Shown: piece by piece, positions 8,638 through 17,112 of the stretch
Numbering within the stretch: the first letter of the stretch is position 1
Layout: the number at the start of each line of letters is the position of its first letter
Source of the DNA: Methylobacterium oxalidis
GTDB lineage: Bacteria > Pseudomonadota > Alphaproteobacteria > Rhizobiales > Beijerinckiaceae
Length of the DNA stretch: 50,237 nt
Assembly (NCBI RefSeq): GCF_007992195.1
Contig: NZ_BJZU01000090.1
Span: 1 to 50,237, forward strand
Reading direction: 5' to 3'
Notes under the pieces: model-generated
Told to the model about the DNA's origin: nothing
Database searches by the model: none
Seen by the model: the letters and a program-made list of their open reading frames with translations, nothing else
Position numbers and translations under genes: made by a program

Positions 8638-10122
8638 ATGAGCGACGACGCCGGATCGGATCTGCCCTCGGGCATCCTCGCCGTCCTCATCGTCGGCGCT
8701 GGCTTCTCCGGCCTCGCCATGGGCATCCGCTGCCGCCAGGCGGGGCTCGGCCCCTTCCTGATCCTCGACAAGGGCGACGGGATCGGCGGCACCTGGCACG
8801 CCAACACCTATCCGGGCGCCGCCTGCGACATCCCCTCCCACCTCTACTCGCTCTCCTACGTGCCGAAATCCGACTGGTCGCGGCTCTATCCGCAGCAGGC
8901 GGAGATCAAGGCGTACCTCGAGGACACGGCCCGCGAGCACGGGCTCCTGCCGCACCTGCGCCTGCGCACCGCCGTCACGGGCCTCGCCTGGGACGAGGCG
9001 GAGGCCCTGTGGCGTGTCGAGACGAGCCGCGGACCCCTGCTGGCGCGGGCCATCGTCGCCGGCATGGGCGGGCTGCATCATCCGGCGCTGCCGGACATCC
9101 CCGGCCGGGACAGCTTCGCAGGCGCGGCCTTCCACTCGGCGGCCTGGGACCATGCCTGCGAACTCCGCGGCAAGCGCGTCGGCGTGATCGGCACAGGGGC
9201 GAGCGCCGTGCAGTTCGTGCCGCTCGTCGCGCAGGAGGCCGCCCATCTCACCCTGTTCCAGCGCACGCCGGCCTGGATCATGCCGAAGCGCGACCGCCCC
9301 ATCGGCGAGCGGGCGCAGGCCGCCTACCGGCGCCTGCCGCTGGCGCGGCGGCTGTTCCGCGAGCGCCTGTTCTGGATCCACGAGCTGCGCGCGCTCCTCG
9401 GCTTCACCCGGGTGTCGAAGCTCACCGACCAGGCGGAGGCCATCGCCCGGCGCCACCTCGCCCGGGCCGTGCCCGACCGGGCCCTGCGGGAGAAGCTGAC
9501 TCCGCGCTACCGCCTCGGCTGCAAGCGCGTGCTCATCTCGGACGATTTCTACCCCGCCCTGATGCGCGAGACCGTCACCCTGGAGACCGGCCGCATCGCT
9601 CGCATCACGCCGGGCGGAGCGGTGATGGAGGACGGGAGCGAGCACGCCCTCGACGTCCTCGTCTACGCCACGGGCTTCGACGTGACGGGCAGCTTCCGCA
9701 GCCTGCCGGTGACCGGGCGCGGCGGGCTGACCCTGGCGGAGGCGTGGCGCGACGGCATGGGCGCCTTCCAGGGCATCGCGGTGGCGGGCTTTCCCAACCT
9801 GTTCCTGCTGATGGGGCCGAATACCGGCCTCGGCCACAACTCGGTGATCCTGATGATCGAGGCGCAGGTGGAGCACGCCCTCTCCGGCCTCCTGGCGCTG
9901 AAGCGGCGAGGCCTCAGCGCGATGGAGGTGCGACCGGAGGCGCAGGCGCGTTTCCTGGCGGGCGTGCAGGCGCGGCTCGCCGACAGCATCTGGCAGGCCG
10001 GCGGCTGCCGGAGCTGGTACCAGGACGAGACGGGGCGCAACGCCGCGATCTGGCCGGGCTCCGTCCTGGCCTATCGCCGCGGGGCGCGCCGGGCGCGGCT
10101 GTCGGACTATCGCCTGCGCTGA
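8638..10122 (+). CDS. Flavin monooxygenase, Baeyer-Villiger type
   Basis: The 494-residue enzyme has two Rossmann motifs: GAGFSG for FAD (20-25) and GTGASA for NADPH (185-190). Between them is the Baeyer-Villiger fingerprint FAGAAFHSAAW (160-170), which matches FxGxxxHxxxW. GGTWHANTYPGAACDIPSHLYS is the usual flavin-loop region. It inserts oxygen into ketones to give esters or lactones, or oxygenates sulfur or nitrogen. ATG8638 is chosen because GAGGAGGG lies directly upstream, overlapping the esterase stop; earlier in-frame ATGs lack such a site. The gene completes an SDR-esterase-BVMO set similar in content to the mycobacterial mymA region. Confidence 0.9.
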   Translation: MSDDAGSDLPSGILAVLIVGAGFSGLAMGIRCRQAGLGPFLILDKGDGIGGTWHANTYPGAACDIPSHLYSLSYVPKSDWSRLYPQQAEIKAYLEDTAREHGLLPHLRLRTAVTGLAWDEAEALWRVETSRGPLLARAIVAGMGGLHHPALPDIPGRDSFAGAAFHSAAWDHACELRGKRVGVIGTGASAVQFVPLVAQEAAHLTLFQRTPAWIMPKRDRPIGERAQAAYRRLPLARRLFRERLFWIHELRALLGFTRVSKLTDQAEAIARRHLARAVPDRALREKLTPRYRLGCKRVLISDDFYPALMRETVTLETGRIARITPGGAVMEDGSEHALDVLVYATGFDVTGSFRSLPVTGRGGLTLAEAWRDGMGAFQGIAVAGFPNLFLLMGPNTGLGHNSVILMIEAQVEHALSGLLALKRRGLSAMEVRPEAQARFLAGVQARLADSIWQAGGCRSWYQDETGRNAAIWPGSVLAYRRGARRARLSDYRLR

Positions 10123-10200
10123 GGACGGAACAGGCACCTCAGCCCGCCCGTTGGTTCGGCAAAGCTTGCGCCGCGCCGCGGCGCCTCTGAGGATTCTGCC

Positions 10201-10329
10201 ATGAGCCTGATCGGACGCATCGTCACCAAGATCCTCGGCAACGAGAATCGCCCCGTCTCCCGCGACGATCGCAACGCGGATTCGAGCAACCTCGTCGGCC
10301 GGATCGTCACCAAGATCCTGCGGAAGTAA
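10201..10329 (+). CDS. 42-residue protein with two copies of a ten-residue helix
   Basis: An ATG preceded by TGAGGAT opens a 42-residue frame. LIGRIVTKIL (residues 3-12) returns as LVGRIVTKIL (31-40), joined by a polar 18-residue linker with six Asp/Glu/Asn and four Arg. The two encoding 30-bp segments are 84 bp apart and match at 25 of 30 bases, with 17 identical in a row. Each copy is a short amphipathic helix with Arg and Lys on one face, as in membrane-surface peptides. I do not recognise the family. It lies 78 bp after the monooxygenase and is followed by a hairpin. The good start signal, in-frame repeat and terminator support a real gene. Confidence 0.6.
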   Translation: MSLIGRIVTKILGNENRPVSRDDRNADSSNLVGRIVTKILRK

Positions 10330-10352
10330 GCCGGGGTCGCCCTCCGCGTCAC

Positions 10353-10376
10353 GGGGTGCCGCCCGAGCGGCATCCC
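10353..10376. terminator. Hairpin between the microprotein gene and the patatin gene
   Basis: GGGGTGCCGC pairs with GCGGCATCCC around a CCGA loop: ten pairs, one of them G-U. It sits between the convergent stops at 10329 and 10391, so it can serve both directions. No T-run. Confidence 0.5.
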
Positions 10377-10390
10377 GGGCGTGGGCTCCC

Positions 10391-11581
10391 CTACTGCCCG
10401 TTGGCGACCGCCGCCGCGACCGCCCTGGTGACGGGGGCCGCCGGCACGGTGTGCTCCCAGAAATTGCCGAGCCGCGCCTTCTCGTAGCCCGCCTGGTAGA
10501 GGTTGCGCATGTAGGCGGTGTCGAAGCCGCGGGCCGCCGTCGTGGCGGGTGCGCGCTCGTCGATGTAGGTGAGGTTGAAGCCGATCTTGTTGGCGCGGGT
10601 GAAGGCGTAGGTGGTGGCGAGCGTCGCCCGGCTGCGGGCCCGGCTCGCCGTGGTGAAGGAGCGCTCGACGATCGAGAGCGTGTTGTTGCGCGTGACGTCG
10701 AATTCGGGCTCCAGCCGCCCGTTGATCACCACGTAGATGTTGGCCCGGCCGTTGGTGCGCAGGCGCCCGTCCCGCAGCAGGAACGACTGCGGCAGGGTGA
10801 AGACCGGGGTCACCACCGACCCGTCGACGTGGAGTTCCTGGAAGGCGCTGTTGCCCGCCTGCACGTCGATGAGCTGCGGGGGGAACACAGCCGGGATGCT
10901 CGCGGAGGCGGTGAGTACGTCGCGGAACAGCTCCACCGCGTTCGGCGCCCCGCTCGCGGCGATGGCGCCCATGTTCCAGATCACGGCGCGCTGGGAATCG
11001 AGGTTCGTCGTCACGACGAGGAGGCGGCGGCCCTTGGCATGCTCTTCCGCCACGGCGGCGAGGAGATCGGGCGTGACGTAGCGGCCGATCAGGTCGCGCA
11101 GGCGCCCGTCGCCGAACAGGCCGGAGCCGAACAGAACGTTGGTCAGGCTCGGCGACTGCACCAGGGTCTCGGCGACGCCGCTCGTGTAGATGTCGGTGAG
11201 GTAGGCGTCGTAGGCCGGCCCCAGGAAGGCGAAGGGCGCGATGAGCGCGCCCGTGCTGACGCCCGAAACCAGGGTGAATTCCGGCCGCGTGCCGGAGGCG
11301 GTCCAGCCGTTCAGTACGCCCGCCCCGTAGGCCCCGTCGCCGCCGCCGCCCGAGAGGGCGAGATAGGCGAAGGGCTGGCGGCGCTCGGGCCGGGCGGCGA
11401 TCTGCGCGAAGGTGTCGGCCGAGGCGTCGGATGAGACGCGCGCGTCGGGGATGTTCGGAATGCTCGCGAAGGCCGCCTGCTCGGCCGTGTAGGAGACCCG
11501 CGGCAACGACGAGCAGGCGGAGAGAGCGCCCGCCAGCCCGAGCGCGATCAGCCCGCGCGAGATCCCGAACCGACGCGCCAT
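10391..11581 (-). CDS. Patatin-like phospholipase lipoprotein
   Basis: This 396-residue protein starts with a lipoprotein signal peptide (MARRFGISRG, hydrophobic core, lipobox LSAC with Cys23). It then has the patatin catalytic layout: glycine-rich oxyanion loop SGGGGDGAYG (about 76-85), nucleophile elbow GVSTG with Ser109, and the dyad aspartate in DGS (Asp253). It is probably anchored in the periplasm or outer membrane and hydrolyses acyl esters of phospholipids. The start is set by the lipoprotein signal; the longer open frame upstream is arginine-rich and lies in the shared gcrA promoter region. No partner gene is adjacent. Confidence 0.9.
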   Translation of the reverse strand: MARRFGISRGLIALGLAGALSACSSLPRVSYTAEQAAFASIPNIPDARVSSDASADTFAQIAARPERRQPFAYLALSGGGGDGAYGAGVLNGWTASGTRPEFTLVSGVSTGALIAPFAFLGPAYDAYLTDIYTSGVAETLVQSPSLTNVLFGSGLFGDGRLRDLIGRYVTPDLLAAVAEEHAKGRRLLVVTTNLDSQRAVIWNMGAIAASGAPNAVELFRDVLTASASIPAVFPPQLIDVQAGNSAFQELHVDGSVVTPVFTLPQSFLLRDGRLRTNGRANIYVVINGRLEPEFDVTRNNTLSIVERSFTTASRARSRATLATTYAFTRANKIGFNLTYIDERAPATTAARGFDTAYMRNLYQAGYEKARLGNFWEHTVPAAPVTRAVAAAVANGQ

Positions 11582-12021
11582 GGCGAGTGTCCCTGTGCCC
11601 CGGTCCTGACCGCTAACCCCCAGCCGAACGAGCTTGGCCATTCTAACGTTCCGCCCCCGGCGCGGCAATCGCGCATCGCGCGCCGGGCTGATGCACGGGG
11701 GCCACAGATCCGTGCCGTCTCGCACCCGGCAGGCGAGCGCGCGGCCCACCTCGGCCTTTGCCGGTGGAAACCAGAGCGCCCCCGGCAGGACGGCCGAGTG
11801 TCGACTCTTGCATCGTCCACGAGCCCTCTTGTAGGTTCATCCGCGTCGCCAGGGGGCACGCCCCCGGCGGCCATCACCAGTGGCGCAACCGTTCGGACTT
11901 TGCACCGGCCGCCCCGCAATGCGGGAGCGCGCGGCATCAGTGCGGCTGTCCCGCGCGACGAGCTGCCCTGGCTGCCCGGGGGGACGGGCGCGGTGATCGC
12001 AGCGTTCAGGAGGGGGCGACG
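11582..12021. other. 440-bp divergent intergenic region, patatin gene / gcrA
   Basis: No coding frame is convincing here. It must carry promoters for both neighbours. One GANTC methylation site (GACTC) is at 11803-11807. A weak promoter-like pair, TTGCAT at 11808 and TGTAGG at 11830 with 16 bp between, points toward gcrA. A GGGGG/CCCCC hairpin lies at 11852-11865. A strong ribosome-binding site (CAGGAGGGGG, 12008-12017) precedes gcrA. Confidence 0.5.
11803..11807. promoter_or_regulatory. GANTC (CcrM) site upstream of gcrA
   Basis: GACTC sits directly before a TTGCAT -35-like element. In Caulobacter, GcrA acts at promoters carrying methylated GANTC sites, so an autoregulatory role is possible. 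Only the motif is observed. Confidence 0.35.
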
Positions 12022-12555
12022 ATGGAAGCAGGCCTGAGCTGGACGGACGAGCGCGTGGATCTGCTGCGCCGTCTGTGGGAGGACGGGCAGAGCGCGAGCA
12101 AGATCGCCGCGCAGCTCGGCGGCGTCACCCGCAACGCGGTCATCGGCAAGGTGCACCGGCTCGGCCTCGCCGGCCGGGTCAAGGCGGTGCCGGCCCCAGT
12201 CAACGGGCGCCGCAAGCCGGAGCGCGAGGCGGAGGCCGAGGCGTCGCCGATCGAGGTGATGGAGGAGGCGCCCGAGCCCATCGCCATCACGGCGCACCGG
12301 CCCGCGCCCGATTTCCCGCCGCCTGCGGCGCCGACCGCCGACAGCGTGCCGCTGGCGGTCTCCGAGCGCGTCACGATCATGGATCTGCGCGAATCGATGT
12401 GCCGCTGGCCGATGGGCGATCCGACGACGCCGGAATTCCGCTTCTGCGGTGCCCGCTCGATCACCGGCCTGCCCTACTGCACGCACCATGCCCAGATCGC
12501 CTACCAGCCCGCCGCCGAGCGCAAGCGCGACCGGCGCGTGGCCGGCTTCCGCTGA
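12022..12555 (+). CDS. gcrA: Cell-cycle regulator GcrA
   Basis: This 177-residue protein begins with the GcrA DNA-binding domain. WTDERVDLLRRLW and GQSASKIAAQLGG lead to VTRNAVIGKVHRLGL (residues 7-54), the signature of the family. A Pro/Glu/Ala linker follows. The C-terminal domain contains MCRWPMGDP, FCGARSITGLPYC and THH, with the conserved Cys/His set. In Caulobacter, GcrA binds the sigma-70 holoenzyme and stimulates promoters with methylated GANTC, acting in S phase alongside CtrA, DnaA and CcrM. ATG12022 is fixed by the strong CAGGAGGGGG site and by the domain start. Convergent with phoB. Confidence 0.96.
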   Translation: MEAGLSWTDERVDLLRRLWEDGQSASKIAAQLGGVTRNAVIGKVHRLGLAGRVKAVPAPVNGRRKPEREAEAEASPIEVMEEAPEPIAITAHRPAPDFPPPAAPTADSVPLAVSERVTIMDLRESMCRWPMGDPTTPEFRFCGARSITGLPYCTHHAQIAYQPAAERKRDRRVAGFR

Positions 12556-12579
12556 GGCGCCCACGGGCCGTCTGCGAAG

Positions 12580-12612
12580 CGCAGGCGGCGACGCCTTCGC
12601 GCACCGCCTGCG
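12580..12612. terminator. Hairpin between convergent gcrA and phoB
   Basis: CGCAGGCGG (12580-12588) and CCGCCTGCG (12604-12612) form a perfect 9-bp stem with a 15-nt loop. A second pairing, GCGAAG with CTTCGC (12574-12600), competes with it. Its place between two convergent stops suggests bidirectional termination. There is no T-run. Confidence 0.45.
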
Positions 12613-12721
12613 GAGCGGTCGCGCAGGGGCTGATCGCGTCACGACGTTGGATGTTCGCCGGCCCTGACCGAGTCCCCGCGCCGAACGTCTGCCCGGGCTC
12701 GGCGGCCGGATCGCGCCGGCC

Positions 12722-13423
12722 CTACTCCACGCCCGAGAACATCTCGTCGAAGGAGTAGCCGGAGCCGCGCACCGTGCGGATCGGGTCCGACTGGCGCGGC
12801 CGGTTGATGGCTTTGCGCAGGCGGCCGACATGGACGTCCACCGTGCGCTCGTCGATGTAGACGTCGTGGCCCCAGACGCCGTCGAGGAGTTGCTCGCGGG
12901 AAAACACCCGTCCCGGGCTCTGCATCAGGAACTCGAGCAGCTTGAACTCGGTGGGGCCGAGGTGGATCTCGCGACCGGAGCGCCGGATGCGGTGGCTGAC
13001 CCGGTCGAGCTCGATGTCGCCGGCGATCAGCAGGTTCGCCACGTGGGCGGGCTTGGCGCGACGCAGCAGGGCGCGCACCCGCGCCAGCAGTTCGGGCACG
13101 GAGAACGGCTTGACGATGTAGTCGTCCGCCCCCGTGCCGAGGCCGCGGATGCGGTCCCCCTCCTCGCCGCGGGCCGTCAGCATGATCACGGGCAGCCGCT
13201 CCGTCTCGCGCCGCGCCCGGATCCGCCGGCAGAGCTCGATCCCGGACAGGCCCGGCAGCATCCAGTCGAGCAGCACGAGATCGGGTACCTGCTCGGCGAG
13301 GCGCAGTTCCGCCTCGTCGCCGCGAGCGGCGGAATCGACGGTGAAGCCCTCGGCTTCGAGGTTGTAGCGCAGGAGGAGGGTGAGGGCCTCCTCGTCCTCC
13401 ACGATCAGGATCCGCGTGCTCAT
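12722..13423 (-). CDS. phoB: Phosphate regulon response regulator PhoB
   Basis: This 233-residue OmpR/PhoB-type regulator has a receiver domain (1-120) with the acidic pocket VEDEE, phospho-acceptor Asp53 in LLDWMLPG, and Lys in YIVKPF. It is followed by a winged-helix domain (about 132-228) with GPTEFKLLEFLM and the recognition helix ERTVDVHVGRLRKAI. When phosphorylated by PhoR under phosphate limitation it binds Pho boxes, such as the triple repeat upstream of pstS. It is the last gene of pstSCAB-phoU-phoB, 23 bp after phoU. No phoR is in the window. Confidence 0.96.
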   Translation of the reverse strand: MSTRILIVEDEEALTLLLRYNLEAEGFTVDSAARGDEAELRLAEQVPDLVLLDWMLPGLSGIELCRRIRARRETERLPVIMLTARGEEGDRIRGLGTGADDYIVKPFSVPELLARVRALLRRAKPAHVANLLIAGDIELDRVSHRIRRSGREIHLGPTEFKLLEFLMQSPGRVFSREQLLDGVWGHDVYIDERTVDVHVGRLRKAINRPRQSDPIRTVRGSGYSFDEMFSGVE

Positions 13424-13446
13424 TGCTCGCGCCGTTCCGAAATTCC

Positions 13447-14166
13447 TCAGACGCCCGCGGCCGGCGATACCGTCGCGTAGTTCGACGCGTCGTTCTTCGG
13501 GCGATCGATGGCCAGGGTCTCGCCCGTGGCGAGGTAGTGGATGGTCTCCGCGATGTTGGTGGTGTGGTCGCCGATCCGCTCCACGTTCTTGGCGCAGAAC
13601 AGGAGGTGCGTGCAGAACGAGATGTTGCGCGGGTCTTCCATCATGTAGGTCAGGAGTTCCCGGAACAGGGAGTTGTAGAGGGCGTCGATCGCCCCGTCCC
13701 GCTCCCAGACGTCGTGGGCCGATTTCACGTCCCGGCTCGCGTAGGCGTCGAGGACGTCCTTGAGCTGCTCCTGAACGAGATCGCTCATGTGCTGGACGCC
13801 GAGCACGATCTTCTGCGGCTGGGTCTGGTCGCTGATCGCAAGCACGCGCTTGGCGATGTTCTTGGCCAGATCCCCGATCCGCTCGAGGTCGCCCGAGACG
13901 CGGATCGCCGAGATGGTCTCGCGCAGGTCGATGGCGAGCGGCTGGCGCCGGGCGATGAGAAGGACGGCGCGCTCCTCGATCTCGCGCTGAAGCACGTCGA
14001 GGCGCTTGTCGGCGGCGATAACGGCCTGGGCAAGCACCGTGTCGCGGCGGACGAGCGCGTGGCTCGCATCGGCCATCATCTTCTCGGCGATGCCTCCCAT
14101 CTCGGAGATCGAGCGGCGCAGGTCGTCGAGGTCGTTGTCGTAGGAGGTGACGATGTGCTCGGACAT
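13447..14166 (-). CDS. phoU: Phosphate signalling protein PhoU
   Basis: The 239-residue all-helical protein has two PhoU repeats, each a three-helix bundle. The first contains LDDLRRSISEMGGIAEKMM and the metal-binding region ISAIRVSGDLERIGDLAKNIAKR. The second contains the matching LFCAKNVERIGDHTTNIAE. It links the Pst transporter to PhoR and keeps the Pho regulon off in phosphate-replete cells. It lies 53 bp after pstB in the same transcription unit. Confidence 0.96.
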   Translation of the reverse strand: MSEHIVTSYDNDLDDLRRSISEMGGIAEKMMADASHALVRRDTVLAQAVIAADKRLDVLQREIEERAVLLIARRQPLAIDLRETISAIRVSGDLERIGDLAKNIAKRVLAISDQTQPQKIVLGVQHMSDLVQEQLKDVLDAYASRDVKSAHDVWERDGAIDALYNSLFRELLTYMMEDPRNISFCTHLLFCAKNVERIGDHTTNIAETIHYLATGETLAIDRPKNDASNYATVSPAAGV

Positions 14167-14219
14167 GCTCGTGATCCTCGGGGTCGGGCGCGGGAGCGTG
14201 CGTGCGGGATGGTGCCGGC

Positions 14220-15035
14220 TCAGCCGAAGCGGCCGGTGATGTAGTCCTGCGTCTGCCGCTTCTCCGGGTTCATGAAGATCCGGGTTGTGGGGCCGAACTC
14301 GACGAGCTCGCCGAGATACATGAAGGCGGTGAACTGCGAGATGCGCGCCGCCTGCTGCATGTTGTGCGTGACGATGGCGATGGTGAACTCGTCGCGCAGC
14401 TGCTCGATCAGCTCCTCGATGCGCCCCGTCGAGATCGGGTCCAGGGCCGAGGTCGGCTCGTCGAACAGGATCACCTCCGGGCGCTGCGCGACGGTGCGGG
14501 CGATGCAGAGGCGCTGCTGCTGGCCGCCGGAGAGGCCCATGCCGGACTGCTTGAGCTTGTCCTTCACCTCGTCCCAGAGGGCGGCCTTGCGCAGCGATTC
14601 CTCGACGCGCAGGTCGAGATCGGCCTTGGGCAGGCGCTCGTAGAGGCGCAGGCCGAAGGCGACGTTGTCGTAGATCGACATCGGGAAGGGCGTCGGCTTC
14701 TGGAACACCATGCCGACCCGGGCGCGCAGCTCGTTGAGGTCGACCTTCGGGTCGAGGATGTTCTGGCCGTCGAGGAGGATCTCCCCGTCCGCCCGCTGCT
14801 CCGGGTAGAGGCTGTAGATCCGGTTGAAGGTGCGCAGCAGCGTCGACTTCCCGCAGCCCGAGGGGCCGATCAGGGCCGTGACCTGGCGGTCGTGGAAGTT
14901 GAGGTTCACGTTCTTCAGGCCGTGGAACGACCCGTAGTAGAAGTCGAGGTTCTTGACCGCGATGCGCACGGGCGCATTGGCATTGGCCTGGCTGCGGCCG
15001 CTGAGCTGCGCGCTGACGGCGGGGGAGGCGCTCAT
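14220..15035 (-). CDS. pstB: Phosphate ABC transporter ATP-binding protein PstB
   Basis: The 271-residue ATPase has Walker A GPSGCGKST (57-65), the PstB-type segment TFNRIYSLYP, the ABC signature LSGGQQQRL (about 170) and Walker B VILFDEPTSALDP. It powers phosphate uptake through PstC/PstA at the cytoplasmic face of the inner membrane. The N-terminal ~25 residues (Ser/Ala-rich) are an extension before the ABC fold. It is preceded by pstA with 58 bp between. Confidence 0.97.
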   Translation of the reverse strand: MSASPAVSAQLSGRSQANANAPVRIAVKNLDFYYGSFHGLKNVNLNFHDRQVTALIGPSGCGKSTLLRTFNRIYSLYPEQRADGEILLDGQNILDPKVDLNELRARVGMVFQKPTPFPMSIYDNVAFGLRLYERLPKADLDLRVEESLRKAALWDEVKDKLKQSGMGLSGGQQQRLCIARTVAQRPEVILFDEPTSALDPISTGRIEELIEQLRDEFTIAIVTHNMQQAARISQFTAFMYLGELVEFGPTTRIFMNPEKRQTQDYITGRFG

Positions 15036-15093
15036 CGGAGAGGTTCCTTCGGGAGGCCGGTCGGCCGGAAACGGTTGCTGCGGAGGCGGGCGC

Positions 15094-15996
15094 TCAGCGC
15101 GCCCGCTCGGACTTGACGACGAGGCGCGCCACCATCGAGAGGGCGAGGATCGCGACCGTGATGAGGAGGGCCCCCGCCCAGGCGAGGCCCTGCCAGTTCG
15201 GATAGGGCGAGAGGGCGAACTGGTAGATCATCACCGGCAGGTTCGCGATGCCGCCCATCAGGTTCGCGCTGAACCAGGAATTGTTGTTGAGCGCGGTGAA
15301 GAGGAGCGGCGCGGTCTCGCCGGCGATGCGGGCGAGCGCCAGGATCACGCCCGTGACGATGCCGGCCGAGGCCGCGCGCCAAGTCACGCTCATGATCACC
15401 CGGGAGGGCGGCGCGCCGAGGGCGGCGCCGGCCTCGCGCAGCGAGCCCGGCACGAGGCGCAGCATGTCCTCGGTGGTGCGCACGATGACCGGGGTCGCGA
15501 TGATGGCGAGCGCCACGCCGCCGGCCCAGCCGGAATAGGAGCCCATCGGCCGCACCATCAGGGTGTAGACGAACAGGCCGATCAGGATCGAGGGGGCGGA
15601 CAGAAGAACGTCGTTCAGGAACCGGATCACGTCGGCGAGCTTGGACCCGCGGCCGTACTCCGCGAGGTAGGTCCCCGCCATCACGCCGATCGGGGTCGCC
15701 ACCACGATGCCGATGAAGGTGAGGACGAGGCTGCCGAGGACGGCGTTGGCGATCCCGCCGCCTTCCGATCCGGGGCCCGGCGTCGGCTGGGTCAGGAGCG
15801 TCGCGGAGAAGCCGCGCAGGCCCTCGATGATCAGCATCAGCAGGATCGAGCCGAGCACCACGGCGCCGAGCAGGGTGGCGAGCGTGCAGGCGATCCGCAG
15901 CGTGCGGTCGGCGACGCGCCGGCCGGAGCGGACCCGGCCTCCGGAGGGGGGGCGCCCCTGCGTCACGGCGGGGGTCAGGGTGTTGGCGGCATTCAT
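15094..15996 (-). CDS. pstA: Phosphate ABC transporter permease PstA
   Basis: The 300-residue inner-membrane permease has about six spans. Its ABC-permease loop runs ...VPGSLREAGAALGAPPSRVIMSVTWRAA, and IAGETAPLLFTA is the PstA hallmark. MNAANTLTP is chosen as start: it is the first methionine after the pstC stop, 11 bp away, and upstream sequence in this frame lies over pstC. The cytoplasmic N-terminus (about 30 residues) is Arg- and Gly-rich. It pairs with PstC to form the channel. Confidence 0.96.
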   Translation of the reverse strand: MNAANTLTPAVTQGRPPSGGRVRSGRRVADRTLRIACTLATLLGAVVLGSILLMLIIEGLRGFSATLLTQPTPGPGSEGGGIANAVLGSLVLTFIGIVVATPIGVMAGTYLAEYGRGSKLADVIRFLNDVLLSAPSILIGLFVYTLMVRPMGSYSGWAGGVALAIIATPVIVRTTEDMLRLVPGSLREAGAALGAPPSRVIMSVTWRAASAGIVTGVILALARIAGETAPLLFTALNNNSWFSANLMGGIANLPVMIYQFALSPYPNWQGLAWAGALLITVAILALSMVARLVVKSERAR

Positions 15997-16007
15997 CGGC
16001 GGCCTCC

Positions 16008-16985
16008 TCAGGCGACCTTGACGCGGCGCACGAGAAGCCGCGCGACGATGAGCACGATGAAGGTGACCACGAACAGGATGCAGCCGAGCGCCATCAGCGC
16101 GTTGAGCTGCATTCCGTCCGCCTCGTTGAACTCGTTGGCGATGCGCGAGGCGATGGTCGAGCCCGGATCGAAGATCGAGGCGGAGAGCCGGTTGGCGTTG
16201 CCGATCACGAAGGTGACCGCCATGGTCTCGCCGAGGGCGCGGCCGAGGCCGAGCATGATCGCGCCGATGATCGAGACGGAGGCCTGCGGCACGAGCACGT
16301 GGCGCACCACCTCCCAGGTGGTGCAGCCGATGCCGTAGGCGCTCTCGCGCAGGATCGTCGGGATCTGGTCGAGCATGTCGCGGGTGATCGAGGCCACGAA
16401 GGGCACGATCATGATGGCGAGGATGATGCCGGCGGTGAGGATGCCGACGCCCGAGGGCACGCGGGCATAGAGCAGCGTGCCGACGATGGGCAGGCCCTCG
16501 ACGAGGTTCGAGACCGGCACCTGCACGAAGCGGGCGAAGAGCGGCGCGAAGATGAACAGGCCCCACATGCCGTAGATGATGCTGGGCACCGCGGCGAGGA
16601 GCTCGATCGTCATCGCGACGGGCTTGCGCGCCCAGCCGGGGCAGAGCTGCGTGAGGTAGACCGCGATGCCGAGGGAGAGCGGCACGCCGATCAACAGGGC
16701 GATCAGCGCCGAGGCGAGGGTGCCGACGATGGCGACCCAGGCGCCGAACTGCTCGGTGCCGATGTTCCAGGAGGTGGAGGTGATGAAGCCCGGCCCGAAC
16801 TCGCGGAAGGCGGGCCAGCCGCCGTAGGCAATGGAGGCGAGGATGCCCGCGAGCACGAGGAGCACGATGATGGCGGAGGCGTAGGCGGCGCCGCGGAAGA
16901 CGCCGTCGAGGCCCTTGCTCGGTGGACGGCGGATGCGGGTCGCCTCGGGGTGCGCCAGCGCGATCTCTTCGGTCAAGGAGGCCAT
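16008..16985 (-). CDS. pstC: Phosphate ABC transporter permease PstC
   Basis: The 325-residue inner-membrane permease has a first span at about residues 33-55 and the ABC loop ILRESAYGIGCTTWEVVRHVLVPQA. The PstC-type segment LGRALGETMAVTFVIGNANRL follows. Its N-terminus (MASLTEEIALAHPEATRIRR) is cytoplasmic. It forms the phosphate channel with PstA. It is separated from pstS by 127 bp containing a strong hairpin. Confidence 0.96.
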   Translation of the reverse strand: MASLTEEIALAHPEATRIRRPPSKGLDGVFRGAAYASAIIVLLVLAGILASIAYGGWPAFREFGPGFITSTSWNIGTEQFGAWVAIVGTLASALIALLIGVPLSLGIAVYLTQLCPGWARKPVAMTIELLAAVPSIIYGMWGLFIFAPLFARFVQVPVSNLVEGLPIVGTLLYARVPSGVGILTAGIILAIMIVPFVASITRDMLDQIPTILRESAYGIGCTTWEVVRHVLVPQASVSIIGAIMLGLGRALGETMAVTFVIGNANRLSASIFDPGSTIASRIANEFNEADGMQLNALMALGCILFVVTFIVLIVARLLVRRVKVA

Positions 16986-17056
16986 CCGCAGTTCTCGTCG
17001 GTTCGAGGCGTTTAGCGCGCGGCGGTGCCGGATGCGAGCGGGGCAGGAGGCAGGCT

Positions 17057-17078
17057 CCCACTCCCGGCCGGGAGTGGG
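17057..17078. terminator. Perfect palindromic hairpin between pstS and pstC
   Basis: CCCACTCCC-GGCC-GGGAGTGGG gives a 9-bp stem with a four-base loop, flanked by further pairs. It lies 35 bp after the pstS stop inside the pst unit and has no T-run. It could attenuate readthrough or protect pstS mRNA from 3' decay, making more binding protein than permease. Confidence 0.5.
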
Positions 17079-17112
17079 GGCCCGCTCAGGATGGAGCGGC
17101 CGGAGCCGCGGC

